Below the pieces are notes generated by a model, which was not told the DNA's origin, made no database searches, and saw only the letters and a program-made list of their open reading frames with translations. The translations under genes and the position numbers were made by a program. A stretch of DNA of 64,000 bases from Hofstenia miamia (Eukaryota; Xenacoelomorpha; Acoela): assembly GCA_004352715.1 (NCBI GenBank), contig SCFE01000034.1:431100-495099 (forward strand). Direction: 5' to 3'. Numbering within the stretch: the first letter of the stretch is position 1; each line of letters starts with the position of its first letter. This document shows positions 1-9,304 of this stretch, one piece after another.

Positions 1-30
<30 letters not shown>
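1..30. repeat. (AT)n microsatellite
   Basis: Pure alternating AT at the window edge. Similar tracts border the N gaps at 11.5, 14.0 and 59.6 kb, so this one may also adjoin an assembly break just outside the window. Confidence 0.95.
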
Positions 31-36
<6 letters not shown>

Positions 37-754
37 GTGATCTGATTACCAACATCGACGCATCCGAAAAAATCCAATGTCTCCAGGACTTTTTGCAATT
101 ATTTATTCTTTTTTACACCAATGAACTTGTAATTTTTCGCTTACTTTTTTGATGAAATTAATCTTTTTCTATAAATAATCTTGATTTCCTTGATGCTACT
201 ATAAAACGTGGACAAGTTAGAAGGTCTCGAATTTTTGAAATTATAAAGTTCGTGCAATTTTTTGACGGCCAAATAACGATTTTTCTTGTTTAATAAAATT
301 AGACAGTATTTATCCTGAACAGTCCAAGTTTTTCGCGACCCGCGATTAAAACACCATGTAAATTCTTCTCACTTTGTAGTCGATTTCTGATGGTGGTTTA
401 ATGAACACCGATAATGAATGTAATTTGCTGTTTTTGTCATGTTTTTGTTCCAAGGTACACATTAATATCGTTTTAGTGCATTTGATAAATTTCCCATCGC
501 TCAATGCAAATTTTGAAATATTATTTGACAATTACACGTACACTGCAAGAAAAAGAAGAGAAAATATTACCTATACGTTCAAACTTTTCGTGAAATGAAC
601 AATTCTCTGTGTAATGTTTAAGTGTTTAAGAAAGTGCAAAACTTGTTCATGCACAATTGAATTGACTGTTCAATGTAACTCCATATGGAAGGGCTCTCAA
701 ATTAACACGTGAGTGCATGCAAAAACCAATAATGAATATATATATATACATGAC
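31..754. other. non-coding, nothing recognised
   Basis: AT-rich sequence with only short antiparallel open frames (61-65 codons) of low complexity. I see no motif, splice pattern or repeat. Confidence 0.5.
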
Positions 755-785
755 CATGGATTTCTCTATATAGTAGAAATCCATG
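755..785. repeat. perfect hairpin beside a MITE
   Basis: An 11-bp perfect inverted repeat (CATGGATTTCT / AGAAATCCATG) encloses a 9-nt AT-rich loop. It ends 6 bp before the first base of the hAT-type MITE at 792, so it may be a remnant of another inserted element. Confidence 0.6.
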
Positions 786-791
786 CCATAA

Positions 792-1153
792 CAGACTTGT
801 CAATGAACCGACATTTCCAAGCTTGACTCATTTAAATTTTGTGTAAGTTCGGCTCGGCTCGCCACATAAAATCTTTGAATGAGGCTCAGCTTAGCTCGGT
901 ATTTTTTTAAAATTATTGAGCTCAAAGAATTTTTTACATATCTCTTCCTATTATTTAATAAACATTTCTTAAATAAGATTATAGGAAAGGCATACTGACT
1001 GCAAAAAATAAGAAAAACCTCCATAATCAAATTAACAAGCAGAACTATTATCTTGCTTTGCCTAAAAAAGGCTCATTTTGGGCTCGTTGTATATCAAACA
1101 CTGTGCTCAAGCTCGGCTCGGCTCATTAGAAGCTCGGCTTGTTGACAAGTCTG
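792..1153. mobile_element. hAT-type MITE, 362 bp
   Basis: Both ends carry CAGACTTGTCAA in inverted orientation, a 12-bp perfect terminal repeat starting with the CAG typical of hAT elements. Subterminal stretches on both sides repeat GCTCGGCTCGGCTC-like motifs in opposite orientation. The 8 bp outside each end (TGCCATAA and ATACATAA) agree at 5 of 8 positions, consistent with an aged 8-bp target duplication. There is no coding capacity, so it would have been moved by a transposase encoded elsewhere. Confidence 0.65.
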
Positions 1154-2049
1154 ATACATAATATTTCTCATCCAATCAATTAAAAGTTAACATTCAAACG
1201 TGCAATTTTATTATATTTTCCCCCAATTCCGTAAATAAAATTGCAACAAGATCGAATTAATTGTTAACAGTGTTCCACTAAAAAAAGTGATAATTTATAT
1301 TCAGGTGTTGATATATTGACAAGTATTTAAATGTGATAAATTTCTTCTAAAAAGATACAAAAAATGGCTTCTGGTGTTAGATACTCATACCACCTCAGAA
1401 ATTTAGGACAGATTATCACATTCAACTATTGCATGTATTTTTTAATGCAATTACATTATTGTTCAATTTTATTTATTAATTTAAATACAAAATTATTAAT
1501 TGGTCATTAAAACATTAAATTGAATACAGACAAAAGTATAATGTAATTTAATGCAGTGGCAATTTTATTTAAGCATAACTATGTCTTTCCTTAATAACTA
1601 CTTAAAAGTAAATACATGATCACATTAATTTATTTCCAGCAGTATTTCCTATACTAGTTTTCATCGAGCAGTCTCTAATATTTGGAACAATTTAGAGATT
1701 AGAATCCAAAAAAATACAAAAAAATTAGAAAAAAATTAAAAATAACGCTTTTACACCAAAAAACACAATAGGAAACACAAACGTGCTAAACACATTTACC
1801 CATTTTTACACTGAGCTAACCACATACAATTATTATCATTATACATTATACATGTATCTTTAGTTTGTAGTTCTAAAATTCTAACTTTTTTGCAAATATA
1901 TTGCTTTGACTCAAAGAAGAAAAATCTATATTTAGAAATTGTTTTAACAATAAATAGAAATACTGATAACACATTCTGAAAGCGTCAAGAATGTAATACA
2001 AAACTAAACAAAAAAGAAAACAATGAATATTTAAGTAGTTATATCCACG
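1154..2049. other. non-coding, nothing recognised
   Basis: AT-rich with many A and T runs. The only open frames are short and lysine/leucine-rich on the minus strand. No supported feature. Confidence 0.5.
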
Positions 2050-2114
2050 AGAAGTCTGTGCCACTTTTTTCTGATTGGTCGAGAGGTGGGCAGAAGTCTG
2101 TGCCATTTTTTTCT
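2050..2114. repeat. short direct repeat, 42-bp period
   Basis: AGAAGTCTGTGCCA followed by a T run occurs at 2050 and again at 2092 with one difference over about 23 bp. It lies directly upstream of the ORF starting at 2143 and could be part of its 5' flank or a small tandem duplication. Confidence 0.6.
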
Positions 2115-2142
2115 TTTTATTCTACGCAAATTCACTTTTCTT

Positions 2143-2622
2143 ATGTCTGTTGAAACATTAGTATCTGGTTCACTTGGCAATCTATTTGATGAGCTATGTA
2201 CAACTCCACCACCAGCCTCCAACTATAATCCGTTAACACAAGAGATGATGATCACACCACCTGCACCTGTAAAAGAAAAACGCAAAGCCTCCCACAAACA
2301 AAAACGTCCTGCACTTAATAATAATGTCATTGTCTTACCCAACACAAAGGTACAAGAAGAAGGCGATGATATTTTACAATGCTTACATGATGTCAATTCA
2401 CAACCATCATCATGTACTTTTTCAATCGCGAGTCCTGCTAGTAAAATTCCGAAGAAACTCTGGTTAACAATCGTGGATGCTGTTCAATTTATTCTGCCTA
2501 AACGCTACGTCAGTGCACTGGGTGATAAATACAAGTTTTTGATCAATAAAAAACTTTTTCGCAATGATGACATGGGGGACAGTGCTATTACAAAACGTAT
2601 TGTACTACAGTTTAGTAAATAG
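2143..2622 (+). CDS. hypothetical protein, 159 aa
   Basis: An intact ORF. The frame is open from 2086, but the first ATG is at 2143, after a pyrimidine-rich stretch. I do not recognise the family. The N-terminal third is low-complexity and proline-rich (CTTPPPAS, TPPAPVKEKRK). A basic stretch at about residues 45-56 could act as a nuclear signal. The C-terminal 60 residues look globular and hydrophobic/basic (KIPKKLWLTIVDAVQFILPK, then KFLINKKLFRND). An AATAAA lies 66 bp after the stop, so this could be a complete single-exon gene or a last exon. The surroundings are rich in transposons, so it may be the accessory protein of a mobile element. Codon composition is clearly less AT-rich than the flanks, which argues that it is or was real. 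Confidence 0.45.
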   Translation: MSVETLVSGSLGNLFDELCTTPPPASNYNPLTQEMMITPPAPVKEKRKASHKQKRPALNNNVIVLPNTKVQEEGDDILQCLHDVNSQPSSCTFSIASPASKIPKKLWLTIVDAVQFILPKRYVSALGDKYKFLINKKLFRNDDMGDSAITKRIVLQFSK

Positions 2623-2687
2623 AGAACGTATAGTTTTGCTTTTGCTCTTTTTCTACATGTACTAGTTAGTATGTTTGATAAATTAAT

Positions 2688-2693
2688 AATAAA
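2688..2693 (+). promoter_or_regulatory. candidate poly(A) signal AATAAA
   Basis: A canonical hexamer 66 bp after the stop codon of the 159-aa ORF. In DNA this AT-rich the hexamer is frequent by chance, so position is the only support. Confidence 0.35.
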
Positions 2694-2793
2694 TAGACAG
2701 GAAAATGATTAATTATTAGCTACAATGGTTTCACAACAAATTTCTTAAATTTACAATGATTATTATGACTAGTAAATGGAGATAATAATACAC

Positions 2794-3793
2794 NNNNNNN
2801 NNNNNNNNNNNNNNNNNNNNNNNNNNNNNNNNNNNNNNNNNNNNNNNNNNNNNNNNNNNNNNNNNNNNNNNNNNNNNNNNNNNNNNNNNNNNNNNNNNNN
2901 NNNNNNNNNNNNNNNNNNNNNNNNNNNNNNNNNNNNNNNNNNNNNNNNNNNNNNNNNNNNNNNNNNNNNNNNNNNNNNNNNNNNNNNNNNNNNNNNNNNN
3001 NNNNNNNNNNNNNNNNNNNNNNNNNNNNNNNNNNNNNNNNNNNNNNNNNNNNNNNNNNNNNNNNNNNNNNNNNNNNNNNNNNNNNNNNNNNNNNNNNNNN
3101 NNNNNNNNNNNNNNNNNNNNNNNNNNNNNNNNNNNNNNNNNNNNNNNNNNNNNNNNNNNNNNNNNNNNNNNNNNNNNNNNNNNNNNNNNNNNNNNNNNNN
3201 NNNNNNNNNNNNNNNNNNNNNNNNNNNNNNNNNNNNNNNNNNNNNNNNNNNNNNNNNNNNNNNNNNNNNNNNNNNNNNNNNNNNNNNNNNNNNNNNNNNN
3301 NNNNNNNNNNNNNNNNNNNNNNNNNNNNNNNNNNNNNNNNNNNNNNNNNNNNNNNNNNNNNNNNNNNNNNNNNNNNNNNNNNNNNNNNNNNNNNNNNNNN
3401 NNNNNNNNNNNNNNNNNNNNNNNNNNNNNNNNNNNNNNNNNNNNNNNNNNNNNNNNNNNNNNNNNNNNNNNNNNNNNNNNNNNNNNNNNNNNNNNNNNNN
3501 NNNNNNNNNNNNNNNNNNNNNNNNNNNNNNNNNNNNNNNNNNNNNNNNNNNNNNNNNNNNNNNNNNNNNNNNNNNNNNNNNNNNNNNNNNNNNNNNNNNN
3601 NNNNNNNNNNNNNNNNNNNNNNNNNNNNNNNNNNNNNNNNNNNNNNNNNNNNNNNNNNNNNNNNNNNNNNNNNNNNNNNNNNNNNNNNNNNNNNNNNNNN
3701 NNNNNNNNNNNNNNNNNNNNNNNNNNNNNNNNNNNNNNNNNNNNNNNNNNNNNNNNNNNNNNNNNNNNNNNNNNNNNNNNNNNNNNNNNNNNN
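2794..3793. other. assembly gap, 1000 N
   Basis: Exactly 1000 unknown bases, probably a placeholder length. Sequence resumes inside a terminal inverted repeat, so the outer left end of the element at 3794-6027 is hidden here. Confidence 0.98.
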
Positions 3794-4030
3794 GTAATAA
3801 TAATAATTTAATTTAATTTTTATTATTAATTATATGAATATTTAATATCATCGTGCATGTACAAATATAAATATGTATTTAGATTTTAAAATGTATATTA
3901 TAAATATCATATGACATTATCATAAAGTAAATTATATTATAGCATTATAAATGTATGAACAAATTGAATAAAAAAATAAAATCAATAAAAATAATACAAT
4001 TATATGATTATATGATTATGCATTGTGCAC
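3794..4030. repeat. left terminal inverted repeat
   Basis: It is the reverse complement of 5789-6027 with few differences. Shared blocks include ATTAATTATATGAATATTTA and GATATTTATAATATACATTT read on opposite strands. The outer boundary is cut by the gap. Confidence 0.9.
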
Positions 4031-4142
4031 CACAATTAAAGAGACGACTGACTGAATAGTATTCAATTTAATCTGACTAGATGTAACACGCATGTCAGTT
4101 TGCTATTTACCACTTTTACTTCATTCGTCTTGTCAGATCAAA

Positions 4143-5780
4143 ATGGCACACAGTAAAGTTGCTTTATCTTACGATGAAAATCGCTACAAAGGATGCTCAT
4201 TGTGCATGCAGAAAGGACATTATAAAATCACTGGTATTGTTCTGCAAAGAATTCGACAATATTTTATTGAAGATTATGATATAAATTAGGGCTGTTGCTC
4301 TGCAGCAATATCTGCAAAATGCCGAGGTGATCTGATTGATGTCAGTACGTAAAAGCGACCAAGAGATATTCTTACAGACGTGTATGATTTTGGAGGAATA
4401 TATCCGAATATTGTACGATCAACTAGATCAAATCCAAACCCAGTATGTAACTGCACAATATGTGACATTACACACACAAAATCCTAAATTGCAAGAAAAA
4501 AGAGCAGGCCAAACACTTCATCTGATTCTAAGAAATAAGAAATTGTGAAATTATGTACTTTCCGCAAATCCCCAGTATCACGTGGCTTATCTCACAAATG
4601 CGACCGTTACACTTTGAAGATTAATCATGGTAACATGTGCTCCTCAGAAGACAGTCATGTAAAGGAATATGTATTTGGACAAATATTAAAAGAAAAGGTG
4701 GAAAATTATCAAAGTTATAATATTCCAATAAAAACGGGAGTCCAAGGTGGAAAACATCATTTGCAAGTGAACGTAGGGCATCCAAGTCCAAGTTCCATTA
4801 AATGTTCTCCTAGTCATCTTAGTCAGCTAACAACTCGGCTTGGATCTTCAAACACTTCTATGAAGCGATTTGTCAATCCATTCATAAGAAGTATCACTGG
4901 AAGGAAGTCCATTGAATCCGGTTGTGAAAAAGTGTTCCAACAGAGTGATAGAATGCTGGAGAACTATTTCTCCATTGAATTGATGAATTCAGAATCACAA
5001 GATGAAGAAATCCCTCTGGCTTACTATACTAATGTACATGGTCTGATTGAATTTGCTTGCATCAACTGCAACATCGATTTGGACGACGCTAAAATCAAAA
5101 TTGGTATTGATGGTGGAGGTTCATTTTTTAAGGTTTGTGCAAGTATCTTCCATTAGTCTTCTAGTGAGCAGCCAGAGGTAAGCAGGCGGGCAATTGATCT
5201 AGTCTCACAAGACACTAGTGTAAAAAGGATCATAATTCTGGCTATTGCGCCTGAATTAACGGAAACATACCAAAATGTTGATTATGTTCTCCAACTTTTG
5301 AATATTGATGAGTTGAATATGAAATTTACAAATGTCCTTGACCTTAAATTGGCCAACATAATTGCAGGAATACAATCGCACTGATGGACATACACGTGCT
5401 TATAGTGCGAGTGTCCAAAATCTTATCCCTTGCGCACGTTAGGATCAATAAGGAAACAAGCACAAGCTTTTCAAAGCCAGGAAGCTAATGATGCAAAGCT
5501 GTTCAAAAGCTGCGTACATGATCCTCTCATATCGGTCGAAGATCACGAAATTTTAATTCAAAATATTCATCCTCCTGAACTGCATCTCACCTTGAGGGTA
5601 ACCAACAAAATATTTAAGGAGTGGCTTGCTAGGTCGTCCAAAGTTGCCGATGAGTGGATTTATCGACTGAGTATCAAGCGCCCGAAAATCCACTCAGGAG
5701 AATTTACGGGTAATATGTGTAAAAGGCTACTTACGAATACCCATGGTCTCTACGATGTCATACAATACCTTTCTATCTAA
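4143..5780 (+). pseudogene. transposon protein, stop-riddled
   Basis: One reading frame runs 546 codons from ATG 4143 to TAA 5778 with no frameshift but seven internal stops: TAG 4287, TAA 4350, TAA 4485, TAA 4536, TAG 5154, TGA 5382 and TAG 5403. Every block between stops looks protein-like and stays in this frame. Near the N-terminus a CSLC pair, then a CC and a KCRGDL segment, resemble a zinc-binding module. CNCTICDITH follows about 70 residues later. The middle has IGIDGGGSFFKVC. The C-terminal half reads SQDTSVKR, QLLNIDEL, CECPK, RTLGSIRKQAQAF and HPPELHLTL. I know this pattern only as an uncharacterised protein repeated in invertebrate genomes and cannot name its enzyme class. No upstream promoter is evident beyond the inverted repeat. 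Confidence 0.75.
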
Positions 5781-5788
5781 ATCGTTAT

Positions 5789-6027
5789 GTGCACGATTAT
5801 GTTAAAAATCATATAATTGTATTATTTCTATTGATTTTATTTTTTTATTTAATTTGTTCATACATTTATAATGTTATAATATAATTTACTTTATGATGAT
5901 GTCATATGATATTTATAATATACATTTTGAAATCTAAATACATATTTATATTTGTACATGTACGATGATATTAAATATTCATATAATTAATAATAAAAAT
6001 TAAATTAAATCATATTATTATTATTAT
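5789..6027. repeat. right terminal inverted repeat
   Basis: The inverted partner of 3794-4030. It begins just after the transposon gene stop and runs out into (ATT)n-like sequence near 6020-6030. The true outer end may lie slightly further right. Confidence 0.9.
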
Positions 6028-6056
6028 ATTTTATAAATTATTACAATATATACTAT

Positions 6057-6377
6057 GGGAAGGAATGCTTATTAAACAGATTTTATCCATATTTATATCT
6101 CTACAATTGATACAAACCCGGCCAATTCCAAGATATTGACTGCTCAATTCTGATTGGCTGATTTTAGCGACTATTAGCAATGAGGTTGGTGGGGTCCAAT
6201 GATTNGATATTGACTGCTCAATTCTGATTGGCTGATCAAAAAATCAATAATCAGTTTTGACCAAGAAGCTACGATTTGATTTTAGCGACTATTAGCAATG
6301 AGGTTGGTGGGGTCCAATGATTTCAAAAATGCATAGTTTTAAGGGGTCGGATTTTTTAAGCATAATACTCCCTTCCC
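6057..6377. mobile_element. possible MITE containing an assembly join
   Basis: The left end reads GGGAAGGAATGCTTATTAA. The right end, reverse-complemented, reads GGGAAGGGAGTATTATGCTT. These are similar imperfect inverted termini. The interior holds the duplicated segment around the N at 6205, so the true length is probably about 247 bp. No clear target duplication was seen. Confidence 0.4.
6132..6322. repeat. duplicated segment around a single N
   Basis: 6132-6204 (73 bp) and 6206-6322 (117 bp) share both ends. They differ by a 44-bp block present only in the second copy, after GGCTGAT. They meet at one N (6205). The likeliest cause is two haplotypes, one with a 44-bp indel, joined end to end instead of merged. 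Confidence 0.85.
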
Positions 6378-6484
6378 ACCGGGTGTGGTCTATGCCCTTC
6401 ACAATACTAGAGGTATTCCGAAATGAATGGGTTCAAAAGGATTTCATCTCTCAGGGTTCTAAGTATTGAATTTGACAGTTAAAC

Positions 6485-6661
6485 TTTAATACGCATGCAT
6501 GCAACAAAATTGATCATCTGCAAAGAAGGGCCGTAAGATTTGGAGTTATTGATAAATACACTAGTGTTAGAAAACATATAAAGACAGCAGATGGGAGGCT
6601 CTTCCACAAATTGAATGATTTCTGTGGTAAACAGCATTTTTTCTCCCCTTCAGAACCAAGT
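6485..6661 (+). pseudogene. LINE ORF2 C-terminal fragment (tentative)
   Basis: One frame reads KIDHLQRRAVRFGVIDKYTS and then GRLFHKLNDF before stopping. A hydrophilic L-Q-R-R-A-x-R-x segment of this kind is common just after the reverse transcriptase of non-LTR retrotransposons, where thumb or C-terminal sequence lies. It sits upstream of the RT core fragment at 6945, so if both derive from LINEs they are rearranged or come from different insertions. Confidence 0.4.
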
Positions 6662-6944
6662 ATGTAGAAAATAAATTACGCAACATTCATGCGACTGGTA
6701 GAGCATTAGTCAGCTTATTCCCACACAGACACTTGCGATTTTACCAAAGATTTATTTGCGCTATATTTTTTATTATAGATGTTAATCTATAGTTAAATGA
6801 AATTTCTTATCTTACCTTTTCGCAACTCAAGGCTAAGATCGACAAATTATCATTATTATGATTTTATGAGCTAACGATTGTTTTGACTTTTTTTGACTAA
6901 AGGGTAAAGACTGGGGATTAAGGGTAATAATTTGTACAAACAAA

Positions 6945-7471
6945 GGCGTCCCACAAGGAACGGTTCTATGTCCCAACGTGTTTAATCTCTACATAAATGA
7001 TCTAGCCAAGTATTTTAATGACTGATATAATACAATTCGCTGATGATGTTTGTCTTTCAGCAAGACACAGTAATTTGAACAGAATATACTAAACGTGATT
7101 AAGTATTTCCATCAGAACAAACTGAACATTAACAAAGAAAAAAACGCAGTTTATCAATTTTCTCCAAACAATGTACAACAATTGGCCAAGAACATTAATC
7201 TAAATATCAATGATATAAACATCCAACAATCCAACGAGGTAAAGTACTTAGGAGTAGACACTGACAATTTTTTTTATATAAGACCTGCATTAGAAAGGAA
7301 GTGAGGAGCATGGCAATGGGCATTCAATATATTAGACAACTTCGAGCTTTCACCAGAAGTAAACAGCAAATAAATGCACTCGTGATGAGCCAGTATAACT
7401 ATGCATGTGTACTGCTGAATAACTTAACAACCGCACAGTCAGAACAAATAAATAAGACATTTAATATATTG
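6945..7471 (+). pseudogene. LINE reverse transcriptase, decayed
   Basis: Conserved non-LTR reverse-transcriptase blocks appear in order across several frames: GVPQGTVLCPNVFNLYINDL (palm motif B), then IQFADDVCLSARH with the catalytic FADD, then IKYFHQNKLNINKEKN and NEVKYLGVD (thumb side). Last comes IRQLRAFTRSKQQINALV, typical of the C-terminal part. At least two frameshifts and several stops separate the blocks, so it is dead. Upstream endonuclease sequence is absent, consistent with 5' truncation. Overall it looks like a CR1/Jockey-type ORF2, but I cannot fix the clade. Confidence 0.8.
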
Positions 7472-7734
7472 TAAGTATTTTAAAATTTTATATTTGTTTT
7501 GTTTGTGCTTGTCCTTTTGTTTTTATTGCAGTTTTTTAACCTTATCGTTTTAGCTTTAGCAAATCGTTTTGCTCGTTTTTTTGGATATAACCCCGAAGTG
7601 CATATTGATCTTCTTTGAAGTCAAACCACTACAAGTCGTTGTGTGCTTAGACAATATAATATTCTACTGTGTCAATTAGTTACAAAAGACACTATAACAC
7701 GGGGTAATCTCCGTCAATTCCATTTCTAGATCTA

Positions 7735-8121
7735 TGCTTCTGATGCTGTTTTGTCACGATCTATTACTTCCCCATCATCTGGAAATGAGAGAAATATACG
7801 TTCTGGTAAATAATGGGCATAGTATCAGATGACAGCCCTCAACAATGCACCCCATATTTTAATCATTGGAATAGGTGGACTACCAATTTCATGAAACAAA
7901 TGTCTGCACGAGGTGTTCTTCACTGTCACAACCTTTAAAGTGTCCACATTTGCTCATGATCTCAGCACAATTATGAAGTAAATGCGCCATGCATGTCACA
8001 TGAAAAAGTCTCGATTAAAAGTGCAAAACAGTTTATCATTTGAAGTACATATAAACTCAGTTTGAAAATTGCACACAATTTTCATAATCTTTACCTTGTC
8101 AGTTTTTGCATGCTTTGGCAT
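7735..8121 (-). pseudogene. hAT-like transposase fragment
   Basis: Read on the minus strand from ATG 8121, the first 41 codons start MPKHAKTDKVKIM and include TEFICTSNDKLFC. This resembles the start of the zinc-finger N-terminus of hAT or CGGBP1-like proteins (an LFC with the second Cys replaced: LFCTFN). After a stop and frameshift, a second block reads TCMAHLLHNCAEIMSKCG, close to the conserved C-x-A-H-x-L-H-R segment of domesticated and active hAT proteins. A third block has FHEIGSPPIP, then IWGALLRAVI and YYAHYLPE, matching the W-x-x-W-L-x-A-x-x-Y-Y pattern. The order and spacing fit a degraded transposase with much of the middle missing. Confidence 0.65.
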
Positions 8122-9304
8122 CCTGCAAAACCCTAACACATATAACGCTTAAAACAGAAGCCTGTGTTTTTATCGCACGATTTTGCAATAGGACAGCGTT
8201 CATTGTTCCCCCCACCATGTTGCGACATTTTTGGCCACCACTGGTTTATCATTTTGTGAATTTCTTAGAAATATATCACTGGTGAGGAAACAGTAACCAA
8301 TTTCTAAGACCTCATTATATACATTTCACTCCCAGAAATGGTCAATTTTAACTTTATTTTTGAAAATGTTAATTTTGACTTTATTTTGACCGGATTAATC
8401 TTATTGACATTTGGGTCGCTTTAATTATCATTGATAAAACGTATTAGGAGTTTTCAGGAAGTCATTACGTCTATGCTGACGTCACCAAGGCATTTGGAAA
8501 ATCAAAGCTATAATGATTAATGCATAGAAAATCACGTTTAACCATAAAGCATATCTGCCGAATATGTAATCATAATACTTCTACCTGCCTGCCGATGTAG
8601 AGTAAAAAATAAAAGGTCAAATTGCAGGACAACATCGCACGTTAGTAAAAGATGTACCAGTAAGTAGATTTTTGCTTATATGCATTCAAATTCAATGGAT
8701 TTTAGCAAAAAATAGATTGAAGTGCTTGATTTGCCTTAACAACGTCATCAATGACGTAATGAATGATTTGAAAATCTCTAAATTTTGCAGCGATATTTTG
8801 TTGATTTAATCTCTAAGTGCTGGAAATAACACAAAATGTAAAATATTATTTTGACAGGATTCCCCCTTAACTATTGCATTTTTTAGAGCAAAACTTTTTA
8901 ACTTTTGATGGAGGTCTAAAATTCAAGCGATTTGATTTTTTTTCGCATAGCGATTTTTGAGCAAAACTGCACCAAAATATATGAAACTAATGTACCATGT
9001 TACAGCCTGGCAACTTTGCCAAACAATTTGGAATAGTAGAAGAATAGTAAGTGTTCGGATAATCAATCAAAATTACTATGCTATTTAATTCGTCCACTTT
9101 ATATTCTTATTACTGGACATGGAACATAATGAATAACAAAAGAAGTCAGTATTCTATTTCCATTATAAATGAACTCAACACTTTTTAAGCGCTTACTCAA
9201 TTGCAAGAAACACTCTCTTAATTCTACACAGTTGTTACTTACTTTAGAATAATTTGATTGTGTTTCAGATTACAAGCTTAATATATATACAAACAAAATA
9301 TATA

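Larger units (their letters stand above)
3794..6027 (+). mobile_element. DNA transposon with ~240-bp inverted ends
   Basis: The segments 3794-4030 and 5789-6027 are long, nearly identical inverted copies, very AT-rich, and both end internally at a GTGCAC. Between them lies a markedly less AT-rich 1.7-kb unit that carries one decayed protein gene (4143-5780), whose last stop is only 8 bp before the right inverted repeat. This compact TIR-gene-TIR layout is that of an autonomous or formerly autonomous cut-and-paste element. The left outer end is lost in the 1000-N gap, so target duplication and total length cannot be read. I cannot assign a superfamily. Confidence 0.8.
6855..8422. mobile_element. 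nested insertion with 10-bp target duplication
   Basis: The 10-mer AATTATCATT occurs at 6845-6854 and again at 8423-8432, bounding 1568 bp that the related repeat in the NTHL1 intron lacks. Inside are a plus-strand LINE reverse transcriptase fragment and a minus-strand hAT-like transposase fragment, so the insert is itself composite or was hit twice. A 10-bp duplication suits a LINE insertion better than a hAT one. Confidence 0.5.
6826..8974. repeat. dispersed repeat split by an insertion
   Basis: The left piece 6826-6854 and right piece 8423-8974 join to match, in order, the repeat in the second NTHL1 intron (26303-26668). That copy runs directly from the GCAACTCAAAGCTAAAATCGG block into GAACGTATTGAGTTTTCAGG. 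The right end here has GCAAAACTGCACC, the inverted form of GGTGCAGTTTTGC at the left end of the intron copy. This suggests a terminal-inverted-repeat element. The left terminus of this copy was not found. Confidence 0.55.

Noticed and set aside
2776-3816. 346-codon open frame
   Set aside because: Almost entirely unknown bases of the 1000-N gap.
7471-7531. GTAAGT...TTGCAG resembling a 60-bp intron at the end of the LINE fragment
   Set aside because: No coding continuation on the far side; splice-like pairs this short arise by chance in AT-rich DNA.
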